The notes below the pieces were generated by a model. It was not told where the DNA came from, ran no database searches, and worked only from the letters and a program-made list of their open reading frames with translations. From Selaginella tamariscina (taxonomy: Eukaryota > Streptophyta > Lycopodiopsida > Selaginellales > Selaginellaceae), in contig PUQB01000781.1 of the NCBI GenBank assembly GCA_003024785.1, forward strand, positions 1 to 64,000: 64,000 nt of DNA. Direction: 5' to 3'. The position numbers and the translations under genes were made by a program. Of this stretch, positions 11,607 to 23,638 are shown piece after piece; within the stretch, counting starts at the first letter, position 1; the number at the start of each line of letters is the position of its first letter.

Positions 11607-13299
11607 ATGATGGATGCCCTAAACGAACTTCGAGGGGATGTCTTGGGATTGAATGACAGAATCGATAATGTTGCCGTTCGGATTCCAACGAATACGGCAG
11701 TGCCAGACGTTCCGCAACCAGACACACGGAAAAAGAAGAAGAAGCATGACTCAGAGTCAGGTTCCTCTGAATCAGATTCTTCGACGGAAGTAGTTGGTGG
11801 AGGTCCCAGTAAATTCAAACCGGTAAAGCCTTCGAATTTCATGGGTTCAAAGGATTACAAGGTTTTGGATGACTGGTTGTATGATATGGAAAGCTATTTC
11901 GAGGCTGCTTCCGTGAGAAAGACAGAAAAGGTTGCATGTGCAAGCAGTTTCTTAAAGAAGAAGCTAAGACTTGGTGGCGAATTGTTGAAGGTGAACGTGG
12001 ATACCGAAACAGCTGGAAGCACATGAAAAAGGAGATCAAAAAGCAGTATATGCCGGATGATCTCGGTTTGCGATTGCGTGCTGACCTGGCACTTTGTCAA
12101 CAGGGAGTTCGGGGAAGTCCTATGGACCACGTTTATCGATTCGAAAGTGTACGGCGATTGGTGCCAAATATGAGCGATGATGAAGCTCGAAGTTGCTTCA
12201 TGGCTAGCTTGAATGAGAAAACGCGAAGGGAGATCTTAAGGTACAAGCCCACAAGCTATCGGGAATGTCAAGAGGCAGCTCAAAAGGTTGCTTATGGCAT
12301 GTCGTTAGAAGACTTGTACAAAGGGGAGGAAGCAAAACCTAAACCAAGGAGGTTTCCTCCAAAGTCTGGGTTCAGAAGGTTTGATAGGCGACCAGATCAA
12401 TCGCCATCAATTCGAAGTGCAAGTCCCTTTGTCGGCAGTTCCAAGTTTTCGGACACATCAAGACCCACCGGATTTCGGAAACCATTGGCGTTACCACCTC
12501 CTCAGCAGACCAAAGGATCGGCTCCAAAGTCTGCTCCCCCGCGTTCCGCAGGCGGGGTCGTGAAATGTTATAATTGTAACAAGCCTGGTCATTTTGCTAA
12601 AGAGTGTCCGGCACCCTCACAACAATCAGGACATTTCAAGGCGATGGTAGAAGAGGAAGTTGCTGAACCAGAAACGCTTGAAGATCCGGAAGATGAGTCA
12701 GAAGAGGTAATGTTGTGCCAGACACAACCTGCCTTATTCGCTATTCAAGACAAAACTGACCCTTTGCTATATTTGACAGGAAGGATACGAGGGGACCGAG
12801 TCCGAATGATGATCGATACTGGAGCAACATACAACTTCATATCGACTAGTCTAGCTCGTCGATTGAATTTGGATGTAATAAAGATGTGTGAAATAAAGAT
12901 CAATTTTGGCAAAGGTTCTCAAAATACTAATAATATAGCAAGGGCAGTTCCTGTCCAAATCAAAGATTGGAAGGCTAAGCTAGACTTAGTTGTCTTGAAT
13001 ATGACGGGGTTTGACTTTGTTCTGGGTATGGAATGGTTCCATAAACATGTAATCGAAATGAGGGGTTCCGGAGATAATCGAATCACGCTTGCAGCAGATA
13101 AAGAAGCCATTAGAAAAACGACGCTCAGAATGGAAACGCTAACTGATAAGGATTGGAATCCTATGTTCCTTACCTTGACTCAGTTGCGTAAAGCAGTTAG
13201 ACATCGGGAACGTGTGTTTCTTGCAATGGTTTTGGATACTGGTGAAGTCAAAATAGGAGATGGTCAAGAACTGTTCCCGAACCTATTTTGGAAGTCTTG
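11607..13299 (+). CDS. Gag and aspartic protease of the chromovirus (one frame break)
   Basis: The product packages element RNA and matures the polyprotein. The frame starting at 11607 covers the Gag N-terminus, including a lysine run and a Ser/Asp/Glu-rich stretch. Near 11958 the reading continues in the frame that is open to 13300. That part carries the retrotransposon Gag domain ([33 protein letters not shown]), a CCHC knuckle ([14 protein letters not shown], about 12565-12607) and the protease active site ([12 protein letters not shown], about 12808-12843). The break at about 11958 lies where one base seems to be missing from a short G run. Confidence 0.9.
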
Positions 13300-16197
13300 A
13301 ACATGTTTAGGGATGTGTTACCGGAAGATTTGCCGCCTGAGTTACCTCCACGTCGAGCTGTGGACCACAGAATAGAGGTTTTGCCGGGTTCGTCTCCACC
13401 GGCAAGAGCCCCATATCGGTTAAATCCTCAAGAGTTGATTGAATTGAAGAGACAGCTGACGGAATTGGTTGGTCGAGGACACATTCGACCTAGTCGATCA
13501 CCATATGGTGCACCGATCTTGTTTGTAATGAAAAAGGATGGTACGATGCGAATGTGTGTGGACTATCGAGCACTGAACGCGATAACTATCAAAAACAAGT
13601 ATCCTCTTCCGCGAGTGGACGACTTGTTTGATAGACTATCAAAAGCAAAGTACTTTTCAAGAATAGACTTGAGGTCTGGTACCATCAGATTCGGGTAGCA
13701 GAGAATGACATTGAGAAGACCGCTTTTCGAACGCGTTATGGATCATTTGAGTTTCTAGTCTTGCCATTCGGGTTGTGCAATGCTCCAGCAACTTTTTGCA
13801 CAATGATGGATGATGTGTTTAGAGACTATCTAGACGAGTTCGTGGTGGTGTATATTGATGACATTCTGTTTTCAGTTCGACAATTGAAGAACATGTGGAA
13901 CACTTAGAAAAAGTGTTTCAGAGGTTGAGAGAGAACCAGTTGTATGCTAAAGAAAGCAAGTGCGCATTTGGTCAAACCAAGATAGATTTCTTGGGACACT
14001 TGATCTCAGGTGGGGAGGTTGCCATGGACCCAAAGAAAATTCAAGCTATTACTGAGTGGATGACTTTAAAAGACGTGCATGAAGTTAGATCATTTCTTGG
14101 TCTGACAGGGTATTACCGAAGATTCATAAAGGGTTACTCGGAAATAGCGGCCCCATTGACAGATCTTACGAAAACATTCCATGGCATTGGACTCCAGAGT
14201 GCCAACGTGCTTCGTCAAACTCAAAGAGGCTATCTCTTCTGAGCCAGTTTTGCAGTTGCCCATCTTTGAAGATCCCTTTGAAGTAGAATGTGACGCTTCC
14301 GACTTTGCAATTGGTGGTGTATTGCAACAAAAAGGACATCCAGTGTCTTTCTTCTCGAAGAAGTTAGATGCCGCGCAAACTCGATGGCCTACCACGAAAA
14401 GGAGATGTATGCTATTGTTGCTTCCTTGGAGTATTGGCGTCATTATCTTCCAAGTCATGGCACTGTGGTTTGGACAGATAGTGTAACTCTAAGGTATTTT
14501 GAAACGCAGCCGAAGCTATCACCAAAGTATGCTAGATGGCAGCAGAAGTTGGCACGATTTCAGCCTGAAATCAGACATAAGGCGGGAAAGGACAATGTGG
14601 TAGCTGATGCACTCAGTAGAAAGGGTCATCTTCGTATTATGTCAGCACCCGTGTCAACTTTGGTGGATGAATTTGTGACGGCGTATCCTCAGGACAAGTT
14701 TGCCAAGGAAGCTTTGAGCCTGGTGGCAAAGAGGAAACAAGTTCATCAATTACGAAGAGATGGTAATATTCCAGCAGGAATAGAAAGTCGAATGGATGCA
14801 CTCAAACAGGCCCATTTTGCAGTACGAGATGGAGTTCTTTATTATAAAGAAAAGAGACTCTATGTTCCAGAAGGGACATGGAGGGAGAGGCTATTAAGAG
14901 AGCATCACGACGTTCCTTTGGCAGGGCATGGTGGAAGGCACAAGACGTTGGCTTTGTTGAAACAGGGATTCTATTGGCCGGGTATGATAGACGATGTTGC
15001 CAAGTATGTCAAGACATGCCCCACATGTCAACAAGTGAAAAGTCGTTCGCAAAAACGAGCTGGGAAGTTACAATGTATACCGATTCCAGAGCGGCCATTT
15101 CAAAGTGTTACTTTGGACTTTATCATGGGATTGCCAAAATCTTGTGGTTTCAATGCTCTTATGGTGGTGGTCGATCGATTTTCAAAGGTTGCTCATTTCA
15201 TTCCAACTGTAGAGACAGTGAATGCAAAACAAGCAGCAAAGTTGTTCTTCCACGAAGTCGTAAGAGTGCGAGGGCTACCGGAAACGATGATCTCAGATCG
15301 GGATCCTCGATTTACTGGCAAGTTTTGGGGAACGTTGTTCAATTTGGGACGATGCTGAGGTTTAGTACGGCTTATCATCCACAAACGGATGGTCAGACGG
15401 AGAGGGTAAACCGACAAGTCGAGGACTATCTCAGATGCTATGTTCAAGGTGATCAACTTGATTGGGCTGAACACTTAGATATGGCTGAGATATGTTACAA
15501 TAACTCGATGCACACTGCAATCGGATGTAGCCCGATGGAAGTGTTAACTGGGAATAAGGGTGGTATTCCTCAGAGTATGGTGTTACCGAAAGACGATAGC
15601 AATCGAGTTCCATCTGTAGCAGAGTTCACGGGACAATTGTATCGAACATGGGAAGCTGCTCGTCAAGCGATGGCTGCAGCACAGGAAAGGTATCGTCAGC
15701 AGTACGATAAACATCGCGGGATGTAGAGTATCAGGTTGGGGATATGGTATTGTTGAGTACCAAAAACCTGAAGGTTCCAACGACTCTTTCGAGGAAGTTT
15801 CTATCGCACTACATAGGTCCATACAAGGTGGTGAAGCAAGTAGGGAAAGTGGCTTATGGTTAGATCTTCCTCCAGAGTTGGAAGGAATACACAATGTGTT
15901 TCATGTCAGTTTACTCGAGCCATTCCACAAGGATGAGAAACATCCGGATAGATATCGTAGTTTACGTCCGCCGCCAGAATTAGTTGGTGAGGAAAAAGAA
16001 TTTGAAGTTGAGGCGATATTAAAGGGAGGAACATTCATGGACGACGAAAACGTAAACGTGAATATCTTGTTAAGTGGAAAGGTTACCCGGCATGCGAGTC
16101 GACATGGGAACCATTGGAGAATCTGCAGAACGCGATGGAGGTAGTGAATGAGTTTGAGGCGAGGTCTCAAACTGTTAGTAATGATGATCAGAAATAA
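13288..16197 (+). pseudogene. Pol of the chromovirus: RT, RNase H, integrase, chromodomain
   Basis: RT spans about 13288-14160 with [15 protein letters not shown], the catalytic box VYIDD (about 13850-13863), and FLGLTGYYRRFI. RNase H spans about 14180-14640 (VECDASDFAIGGVL; KDNVVADALSRK). The integrase zinc finger is at about 14905-15030 (HHDVPLAGHGG, then CPTCQQ) and the core at about 15090-15600 (VTLDFIMGLP, ISDRDPRFTG, YHPQTDGQTERVN). After VFHVSLLEPFH the chromodomain is read in a shifted frame (about 16050-16150, YLVKWKGYP and STWEPLENL), ending at TAA 16195-16197. Catalytic residues are all present; only single-base frame breaks separate the pieces, so the element may be younger than it looks. 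Confidence 0.9.
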
Positions 16198-16569
16198 AGT
16201 GAACCTTTATTTCTTATTAACCAAGGGGCCGGCAACAACACTAACTAGAGGCCTCCAATATAAATTCTAGTTAATAAAGAAATTAACCACTGTGTTGTGT
16301 GCGTCGGGTGACAGACTTTGCAGACGTGCAAAAGGTCTCCAGGTGACTTCATGTCGCAGGTGGTGCCTCCGGCAGCTGGGTCTACGACTCAGTGAACGAC
16401 GGTTCTGAAGTACTTGGCTTCGCGTAATGCAAGGGGGTAATAAAACTTGTGAACTTTTGGCTGACTCCGCATAGAGTGATATGTTAGTTTTGGTTAGTTT
16501 TTTCTAACATTATCTAGTCTTGGAGTTAGACGTCAACGAGGACGTTGACATTTTCAAAGGCGGGGAGTG
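16198..16569 (+). other. 3' untranslated region and polypurine tract of the chromovirus
   Basis: Noncoding DNA between the chromodomain stop and the 3' LTR. The purine-rich CAAAGGCGGGGAGTG at about 16555-16569 lies directly against the LTR start, as expected of the plus-strand primer. Confidence 0.8.
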
Positions 16570-17537
16570 TGTCATAGTTTTTACTATGACTCGACCCTTT
16601 ACTTTGGGGTTTGACTGTTGTTACCTACCGAGTTGTGTGACGAACCCTAGATGTAGTAGGAAACAGGCCCACTTAGTGCACTTGGGTATCTGGTGATGGT
16701 CCGGCCGGGTGTCATTAGGTATTTGCAGGAAACTCTAGGCGAAGCTAGAACTTACCTTCTAGAAACTCTCCCCCGTTTGACGTAGGTTTTCCGTTAAATA
16801 TAGCTTGTCAAAAAGGGTTAGGGACACCCTAGGGTTGACCTAACCCTAGGGTTGCCCTAACCCCACGCCCTAATACCCCCCCCTAGGGGTTAGGTTTAGG
16901 GTTAGGTTAGGACAACCATTTTCTCTAAGGGCTGGCATTTTTGTGCCAGCCCACTTACTCATTTAGGTAAACAGGGGGGGGGGGTCCGTCACATAAATAA
17001 GGTAGAGTATATGTAGTGAGGCTTCCTGGGTTCAAAAGAGAGCTCGTTAACCTCCTACCGGTGCAAGCTAAGCTTGTGTCGTCAAGGTGCAACCCTCTGT
17101 TGTGCCGCCCAAACTTCCACACGACAGGGGTACAACCCACCCTAGGGTTAGACTATCCTTATCGTTGGCAGGATCTTGCCTTTGAGACAAGGGCACGTCA
17201 CTTCCAAGGAGTTAGCCAGATTCCTTGGTCCGAAAACCTGCTCGCAAGCTCAAAGGTATTGCCCGAGTTCACGTTCCGCAGAACTAGTGGTTGAGGCCTT
17301 GCTCCGGCCGCCTCAACCACGCCAAGCTAGGAACAACACCTATAACTCGGCCAGTCCGTGCATCCTGATTCACAAGGTGAGTCTCGTTCGTGGACTTGGT
17401 CAGTTAGGGTTTAAGTTCCTAAGGGTTGGGTTCCTAATACGGGTTACTTTACCAGATTCCGTGGGGTTTCCAGAGAGGGGATTCCAGGGTTGGCACCTGG
17501 CAAGCCGCCTTTGTGGCACCAGGTAAAAACTCTGACA
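16570..17537 (+). repeat. 3' LTR (968 bp) of the chromovirus
   Basis: The LTR starts TGTCATAG and ends CTCTGACA, giving the inverted pair TGTCA/TGACA. It contains several telomere-like blocks (TTAGGG/CCCTAA variants, about 16815-16915) and a G-run at about 16975-16984. A homologous 908-bp LTR on the minus strand at 52031-52938 confirms both ends. Open stretches inside (16955-17526) are incidental. Confidence 0.9.
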
Positions 17538-17759
17538 TACATCACACCCTAAGGCTTGTCAAATGGCAAATTCATGCCTATGAAGTCATGTTGTAGTACA
17601 CGTTCTAATAGTCAAAGGTTAAGGTATGTCTTTAATTTCCTCTTCCACGTCAAGTTAAGAGTAACATTCATAATTAAATATAGCACATTGGTGTCATTGT
17701 CCAACTATAGGCATGGCATCTTGGTTAATATGTTTTCTTTATCATATTCTTAAAGGTTC

Positions 17760-18563
17760 ACAAAGAGGGGTTCTAGGGTCGACATTTGCGAAGCCACGCT
17801 TGTGACACCATATGTAGCTTTTGAATATAAGGGGTTGTGATAAAATAATTCACATCTTGAGAAACTGTCACATAAAAAGTTGGTATATGAATAATGACCA
17901 AGACACAACTTGAGGAGTTATGTCATGAGTTTGGTGTTGTAAAGTTGGATACTTTAATAAATAAGCATGTTTGTGTTCGCATTAGGGTGTTAAGCTTTGG
18001 ACATCTGCCCAAGGAAGCTTAAGTCTCCTAGCTAGGTGTGCTAGTTAGCACACTTGGCTAAGAGTGTTTTCTTTTGGGGTGTATAAATATGTTCAGGGTT
18101 AAACAACCTAACTCATTAGCAAAAGCCCTTTTGTAAAGCATTAATGTGGTTACATGTTTGGGGTTGTTTAAACTTAGCCTTATAGAGTTTACTTAGTAGA
18201 ACACTTGTGTTTGCCTATGGCGTACATTCATGTCCTCACTAAGTATTAACCATAGGTCTAATCTAACCCTTAAAGATTAATTGTGAATACCCTTTGTCGT
18301 TATAAAGGGGTTATACTCCCGAATGAAGATGACTTATTTAGGATTTTGTGACATGACTTAAAGTCTACTCGGGTTGTCCTTTGAGGTTCGAAGGATAGTT
18401 TTTCTAATAGATTTAGGAACAATTTTAAGTTTTGTGCCTATTTGAGCATCTGATTAAACTTTCATGGTTATCTTAAAAAACTTAATGTTGCTATACATGG
18501 TATTGACATCAAATGGCCATTTAGTATCCACGTGTTAGTTTTTTTGAATTAAAACTCTGACAA
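17760..18563 (+). repeat. Diverged LTR-like dispersed repeat
   Basis: This segment is related to 54010-54735 in the same orientation: the TTAGGGTTGACATTTG / TAGGGTCGACATTTG block, GTGTTAAGC followed by TTGG and CATCT, and AGAACACTTGTGTTT. It ends AAAACTCTGACA, the same terminus as the chromovirus LTR. It is probably a solo LTR of a related element, but its start cannot be fixed. Confidence 0.5.
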
Positions 18564-19870
18564 TTAGTATCGAAGTTTATTCTCTATAGTCAATAAAGCT
18601 ACCTAAGGTTGTAATGTATTTCAAGGTTTAACTTGTTCTAAATTATTAAAGTATTGTATCTTTTTTGGCTAACATGTTTAAATTATATACAAAGATTTGT
18701 CTTAAGATCTATAACTCTTCAGAGAACACTTGTTTAGTAAGTGGTATGGTTTATGAACTTTAACGTTGAAGGAACTTCCATGTTGTATCCCAAGTTACTT
18801 TACCTTATGATTGTCCAAGTTATTTATCTTTATGGTTGTTCAAGTTACTTATCTTAAGTTGTCACATATTAATTTACCATACACTTCCATAAAACGTAGT
18901 GAGTTAATTTCTTTTAGTTTATAAATTAAATTTTGTAAAGTGAATTATGTAATATGCTAAATTTACATGTTATTGAACTTTTTCTTTTTCTTTAAGGTGT
19001 ATGAATATAGGATAATACATGGTCTAAAAACATAACAATATATGTTGAGTTTTGGCTTAAGTCAAGATTCAATATCAATTTTAATAATAATATTTAAATG
19101 GAAAATGGTTTATGTTTAAATGTTTATCTTTGACAAAAGAGACATTAAAACATAAGAATGAACATTATATTATAATAAAAAATGTAAAATAAGTTTCTCA
19201 TTGTAACACTTGTTTTAAAAAGTATAACTTAAAAAAGCAAACTATGTTGTTTCAACTTATGATATGACAAAAAGTTAAATATAAATATATAATGAATATA
19301 TGAAATAATTGGTTGAAGATATAATATAGTTAACATATTATTTAATATTCACATTATTTCAATGATGCTAAATACAACTAACATTATGTTGATTGTGTTG
19401 TTACGTTCAAATTCCTTTATTTGAACAAATATAACATTAAACCTTAATTAAATATATATGTTAAAATTAGTTAATTGGCTAACTCGTTTATATTTTTGTG
19501 AGATTATGCTAGTACATGGATTTAATATTGTATTTTTATCAATGTAGTTTTGAGATAAATGGTAAATAAAAATGTTATTTATATTTCTTGATTATGAGTA
19601 TAAGAGGCTTGCATAGTGAAGGCGTTATGTACACACTTGTGCATTTGTTTTAACAAAAATAAAAAGAGCCAAGACTTTCAAAGTAAATATTAATCATTTT
19701 CCTAAATTATTTAAACTCTATATAATTTGTAAATGGTTATAAATAAACTTTTCAGTTTATATACATTTACATATTTGCCTAAATATACTCAATTTTGGAA
19801 TAATCTTATGTTCTTATATAATTTAGTATAATAGATCACTCACACAAATATTGTAGAGTTTTAACATATT
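18564..19870. other. AT-rich intergenic DNA, no gene seen
   Basis: No open stretch, recognisable repeat or RNA gene was found on either strand. Confidence 0.6.
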
Positions 19871-19874
19871 CAGG

Positions 19875-20030
19875 CCTGTTTGGAACTGAGTTTTTTACTC
19901 GATTATTTACCAATATTTAGTGATAATTATTTACTTTTATTTTATTATGTTTTCTTCCTCGTTAACTCCGTGCTAAAAGACAAACTAAATGTGACATAAT
20001 ATAGCATAGTCTACCCTCGGTGGTAGGGCT
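19875..20030 (+). repeat. Fragment of the dispersed repeat seen at 9.5-10.4 kb
   Basis: TATTTAGTGATAATT and TTAACTCCGTGCTAAAAGAC match the reverse complement of about 10310-10385, then the sequence jumps to a segment like about 9860-9900. It is an internally deleted or rearranged copy. Confidence 0.6.
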
Positions 20031-20833
20031 TCCCTAACTCAGTATATACAGGTACTATTAAATAAATCTATTAAACTAGTATTTTTGGATTGCCACTAGC
20101 CTGTGTATAATAGAATGTAATGTAAGGAAATTTAATAAAAATATTCTCTTAAATTAGGAGAATATGAGAGTGGCATATTCTCGAATCATTATCTTCCACA
20201 AAAGAAAGAAAAAAAAAAACTTACTTTTCAGTACCAATTAATAATTACATTAAACATTTTAAAATCAACATTTTCCATTATATATAAAGAAAACTTTATA
20301 TACATATGTCTTTATAAAATTATATTAGATTATAAGATGTTAATATCATAAGTTAATAATGAATATTAAAAAAAACATATATTGCTAAATGTACATGCAT
20401 ACACATCTATAAGGCATTTCAATTTTAAATCATATCAATGTATACATCTATGATTTGTTTCTTTATATACATTTTATATCTCATAAATATATACGTACTG
20501 TTGTATACATATAAAGTGTGAAAGTCAAACTTGTTTTTATATAAAACATGTCACTTCTTTCTTTCTTCTATAAATGTGTGTGTGTGTGTGTTGAATATGC
20601 ATTGGCACATACATACATACACATTCCTGGATTTGTGTCATATGTCTTCTGTGTAATGTTGGAGCAGTTATATCATGCTCAGCTCTTTCAGACATCTATA
20701 TAGAAACTTTCCGACTATGAGGTATCTGCCGGCAGATGCACTCTGGTTATCACGTCGTCTGCGTGCATTTAGAGAGAGTGAGGTACAAGGTGGTCCTCGG
20801 CAAATGACCTAGAGAATTTAATCCACGATAACG

Positions 20834-20886
<53 letters not shown>

Positions 20887-21302
20887 GTATGCATGTATGC
20901 AGTGTATATGTATATATATTTGGTTCAGATTGTTGAGTAGTGCAGTGCCTGTGGAAACAGCAGACGCCACACATTTAGTCTGTGATTAAACGAGGACAAG
21001 GAAGAGGAAGAGCAACGTCTGTTGAGGGATTTCGGTTGGAAGGATGACGCTGTCACACGCACACGCTTTATTTAAAATAAGTAGGTTTATCTTTAGACAT
21101 GCTATATTTTAATTTAAAGAAATAATGATTATGTAAAATAAAAATATGCAGATATATATATTATGAATATGTTCTTGGTGAGGTTTAAATCCTTTGCTCT
21201 TCATCATTAGAAAAAAATATCACATAAATATGGACTCCATAATTAAAACCAGAAGCTTTTAAAAAACATATATGAATAAAATAAACCTAAACATAAATTT
21301 AA

Positions 21303-21432
21303 CAGTGATATATGGCGTAGTAAAAAAATGCTATGGATTAATAATTAAACTAGATTAGTAATTAATAAATTAATAATTAAATTAATAATTAAACATTTGT
21401 GTAGCATTTTTCGACTACGGATTTAATAACTG
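21303..21432. mobile_element. hAT-type MITE, unit 1 (copy A)
   Basis: The unit starts CAGTGATATATGG and ends ACTACGGATTTAATAACTG. Its termini are imperfect inverted repeats of the type CAGTGATATATGCCGTAGT versus CAGTGATTAAATCCGTAGT. The interior is AT-rich repeats of TAATTAAT. The last five bases should read CACTG but are AACTG. No open frame is present. Confidence 0.75.
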
Positions 21433-21434
21433 GA

Positions 21435-21564
21435 CAGTGATATATGCTGCAGTAAAAAAATGTTATGGATTAGTAATTAAATTAAATTAATAATTAATAA
21501 ATTAATAATTAAATTAGTAATTAAATATTTCCGTAGCATCTTTCGACTACGGATTTAATCACTG
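21435..21564. mobile_element. hAT-type MITE, unit 2 (copy A)
   Basis: This second unit lies head-to-tail with unit 1, separated by two bases. It starts CAGTGATATATGC and ends TTTAATCACTG. The terminal inverted repeats are intact, but no matching 8-bp target duplication flanks the pair, so the tandem arrangement may have arisen by duplication rather than two insertions. Confidence 0.75.
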
Positions 21565-23026
21565 CATATATACACTCTTTTACGAGAGAGATGTTGCATT
21601 ATCTATTATGTTTAAAGATTGAGTCCATTCTGACGTCTTGTGTGATAATTTAAATAAATAATAAATAAATATATAAAAAATAAAATTATACTAATATAAA
21701 AACACGATTGTCTTGAATTCTTGTTAAATATGATTCTTTTCTTATAAAATATTTTGTTTCATTCACTGTAAGATAATCCTTTTTATATTGAGTTATTAAG
21801 TTGAGAGAACTATGCTCATATTCATATATATATAATTACAAATAAATAATAAATAATATTTTAAAAACTCAGTTCATATTAAACTAATTTAAAAGCTGAC
21901 ATTCATATTAAACTATTATACACAACTAAACCTCACTCATATTCATATTCTCTACTTTAAAACGATGTTTGAATTGGAGTGTTTCTTTATTACTGACAAT
22001 CTGATATAAGAATTAAAAGTATAAAGTAACATTTAACAAACATGTTATATTCTATATAAATTTAATCTTTGTATATACTATGAAAAATATTTGTTATAGC
22101 AATACCCACACGCCTGTAAATAAAGCATACAAAGTATAAATATAAATTTTATGATAATTATTGATTGTTACTGTCGATTGCAGTTAATTTTCCTTTCTTT
22201 ATGTACGTTGTGTATATTATCATGTTTGTATAGAAGAGATTCCTCGTTAAATCTGGACGATAGGATTTGAGAATAAATATATTTAGTATATTAATGGTTG
22301 AGATTTTCTAAAAGCGGCTTTTGCACAAGTATCTGCACATGCTAGGCTGTGTTTGGTCACATTTCCTTTGTCTTTTAGACGAGGAAGATCAGCGTCTTGC
22401 GAGGGATTCTATTACAGTGACATCAATGGATGGAGCACTCTATTTTTGGACAGGCCAGCTTCTTCCCTAGTTAGTCCCGGTTACTAGATTTGTGCGAGGT
22501 TCCGACGTGTGTCAGTCTGTCATTTCCAAGTGCTCTTCCGTGTCTCTGGGGTACGGGTCTCCTACCAAAAGCGCCTCCTAGGACTCCAACTAAGAATTTT
22601 GCCATCTCTGCAAGCTGCTACTGTGTGTATATAACGTCGCCTCTGGGTTTACGTACAGCTTTGCGCGTTCTGTGCTGCATCTGATGTGTGTGCGTGTGCG
22701 TGTGCGTGCGCGCGCGCTACGCATATGCATAGTATATGAAGTTGCAGTGACCGATTGCCGCATAAGAATAGTTAAGAAGTAAATAAAGTGAAAATTAAAT
22801 AAACACACCCCACGTTTAATTACATATATTTTTTATTGATTCGCATCTCAAGGTATATGCCTACTCTAAACAACTATTCATTATTCTTTTATATATATAT
22901 ATATATATGTTTGTGTGTGTGTAGTTCAAGTTATATTATATGGGACTGGACATTAAAGTATTTAACATATGTAAATAAAGATAATTTAACCATCATTAAA
23001 TATTGAGTTTAAGTAATAAAACATTA

Positions 23027-23592
23027 TATATAAAGAAAACTTTATATATTTATAAAATTATATTAGATGTCAATTCTATAAGTTAATAATGAATATTAAA
23101 AAAAATTATATAAACATATACATATATATATTGCTAAATGTACATGCATACACATCTATAAGGCATTTCAATTTTAAATCATATCAATGTATACATCTAT
23201 GATTTGTTTCTTTATATATACATTTCATACTCAGAAATAAATATACATACAAGTGTGAAACCTGGAGCACAGTTAAACTTGAAACATGTCTTTCTTTCTA
23301 TAATCATCATGTGTGTGTGTGTGTGTGTGTGTTTTGAATATACATACATACACATTCCTGGATTTGTGTCATATGTCTTCGACGACGTAATAACCAGAAG
23401 CGCATCTGCCGGTCCATACCTCATAGTCGGAAAGTTTCTATATAGATGTCTCCAAAGAGCTGAGCATGATATAACTGCTCCGACATTACATAGGTACAAG
23501 GTGGTCCCTCGGTAAATGACCTAGAGAATTTAATCCACGATAACGATATATATATACATATATAGGTTTGTGTGTGTGTGTGTGTGTCTATA

Positions 23593-23638
<46 letters not shown>

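Larger units (their letters stand above)
11152..17537 (+). mobile_element. Ty3/gypsy chromovirus-type LTR retrotransposon
   Basis: Gag, CCHC zinc knuckle, aspartic protease, RT, RNase H, integrase and a C-terminal chromodomain are present in Ty3/gypsy order, followed by a full 3' LTR (16570-17537). The chromodomain places it among plant chromoviruses. The 5' side has only the first half of an LTR, visibly diverged, and lacks a primer-binding site. The coding region is conserved in amino acids but cut by about ten single-base frame breaks (near 11958, 13275, 13680, 13872, 14175, 14210, 14390, 15345, 15718, 15850 and 16040). Several sit in short homopolymers and may be consensus errors. A truncated relative lies at 48966-52938 on the other strand. 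Confidence 0.93.
20275..22998 (+). repeat. Tandem segmental duplication, copy A
   Basis: Copy A begins TATATAAAGAAAACTTTAT and ends near TAATTTAACCATCATTAAAT. It shares long near-identical blocks with 23027-24905: the block around AAGGCATTTCAATTTTAAAT, CATTCCTGGATTTGTGTC, CTGTTGAGGGATTTCGGTTG, and the repeat-borne ORF module near 22375-22680. Copy A holds two MITE-like units at 21303-21564, and about 600 bp (21565-22185) that I cannot match in copy B. A (TA)n microsatellite lies at about 20837-20876. Confidence 0.85.

Noticed and set aside
16955..17526. Open stretches on both strands inside the 3' LTR
   Set aside because: They lie wholly within the LTR, and the homologous LTR at 52031-52938 does not keep the frames.
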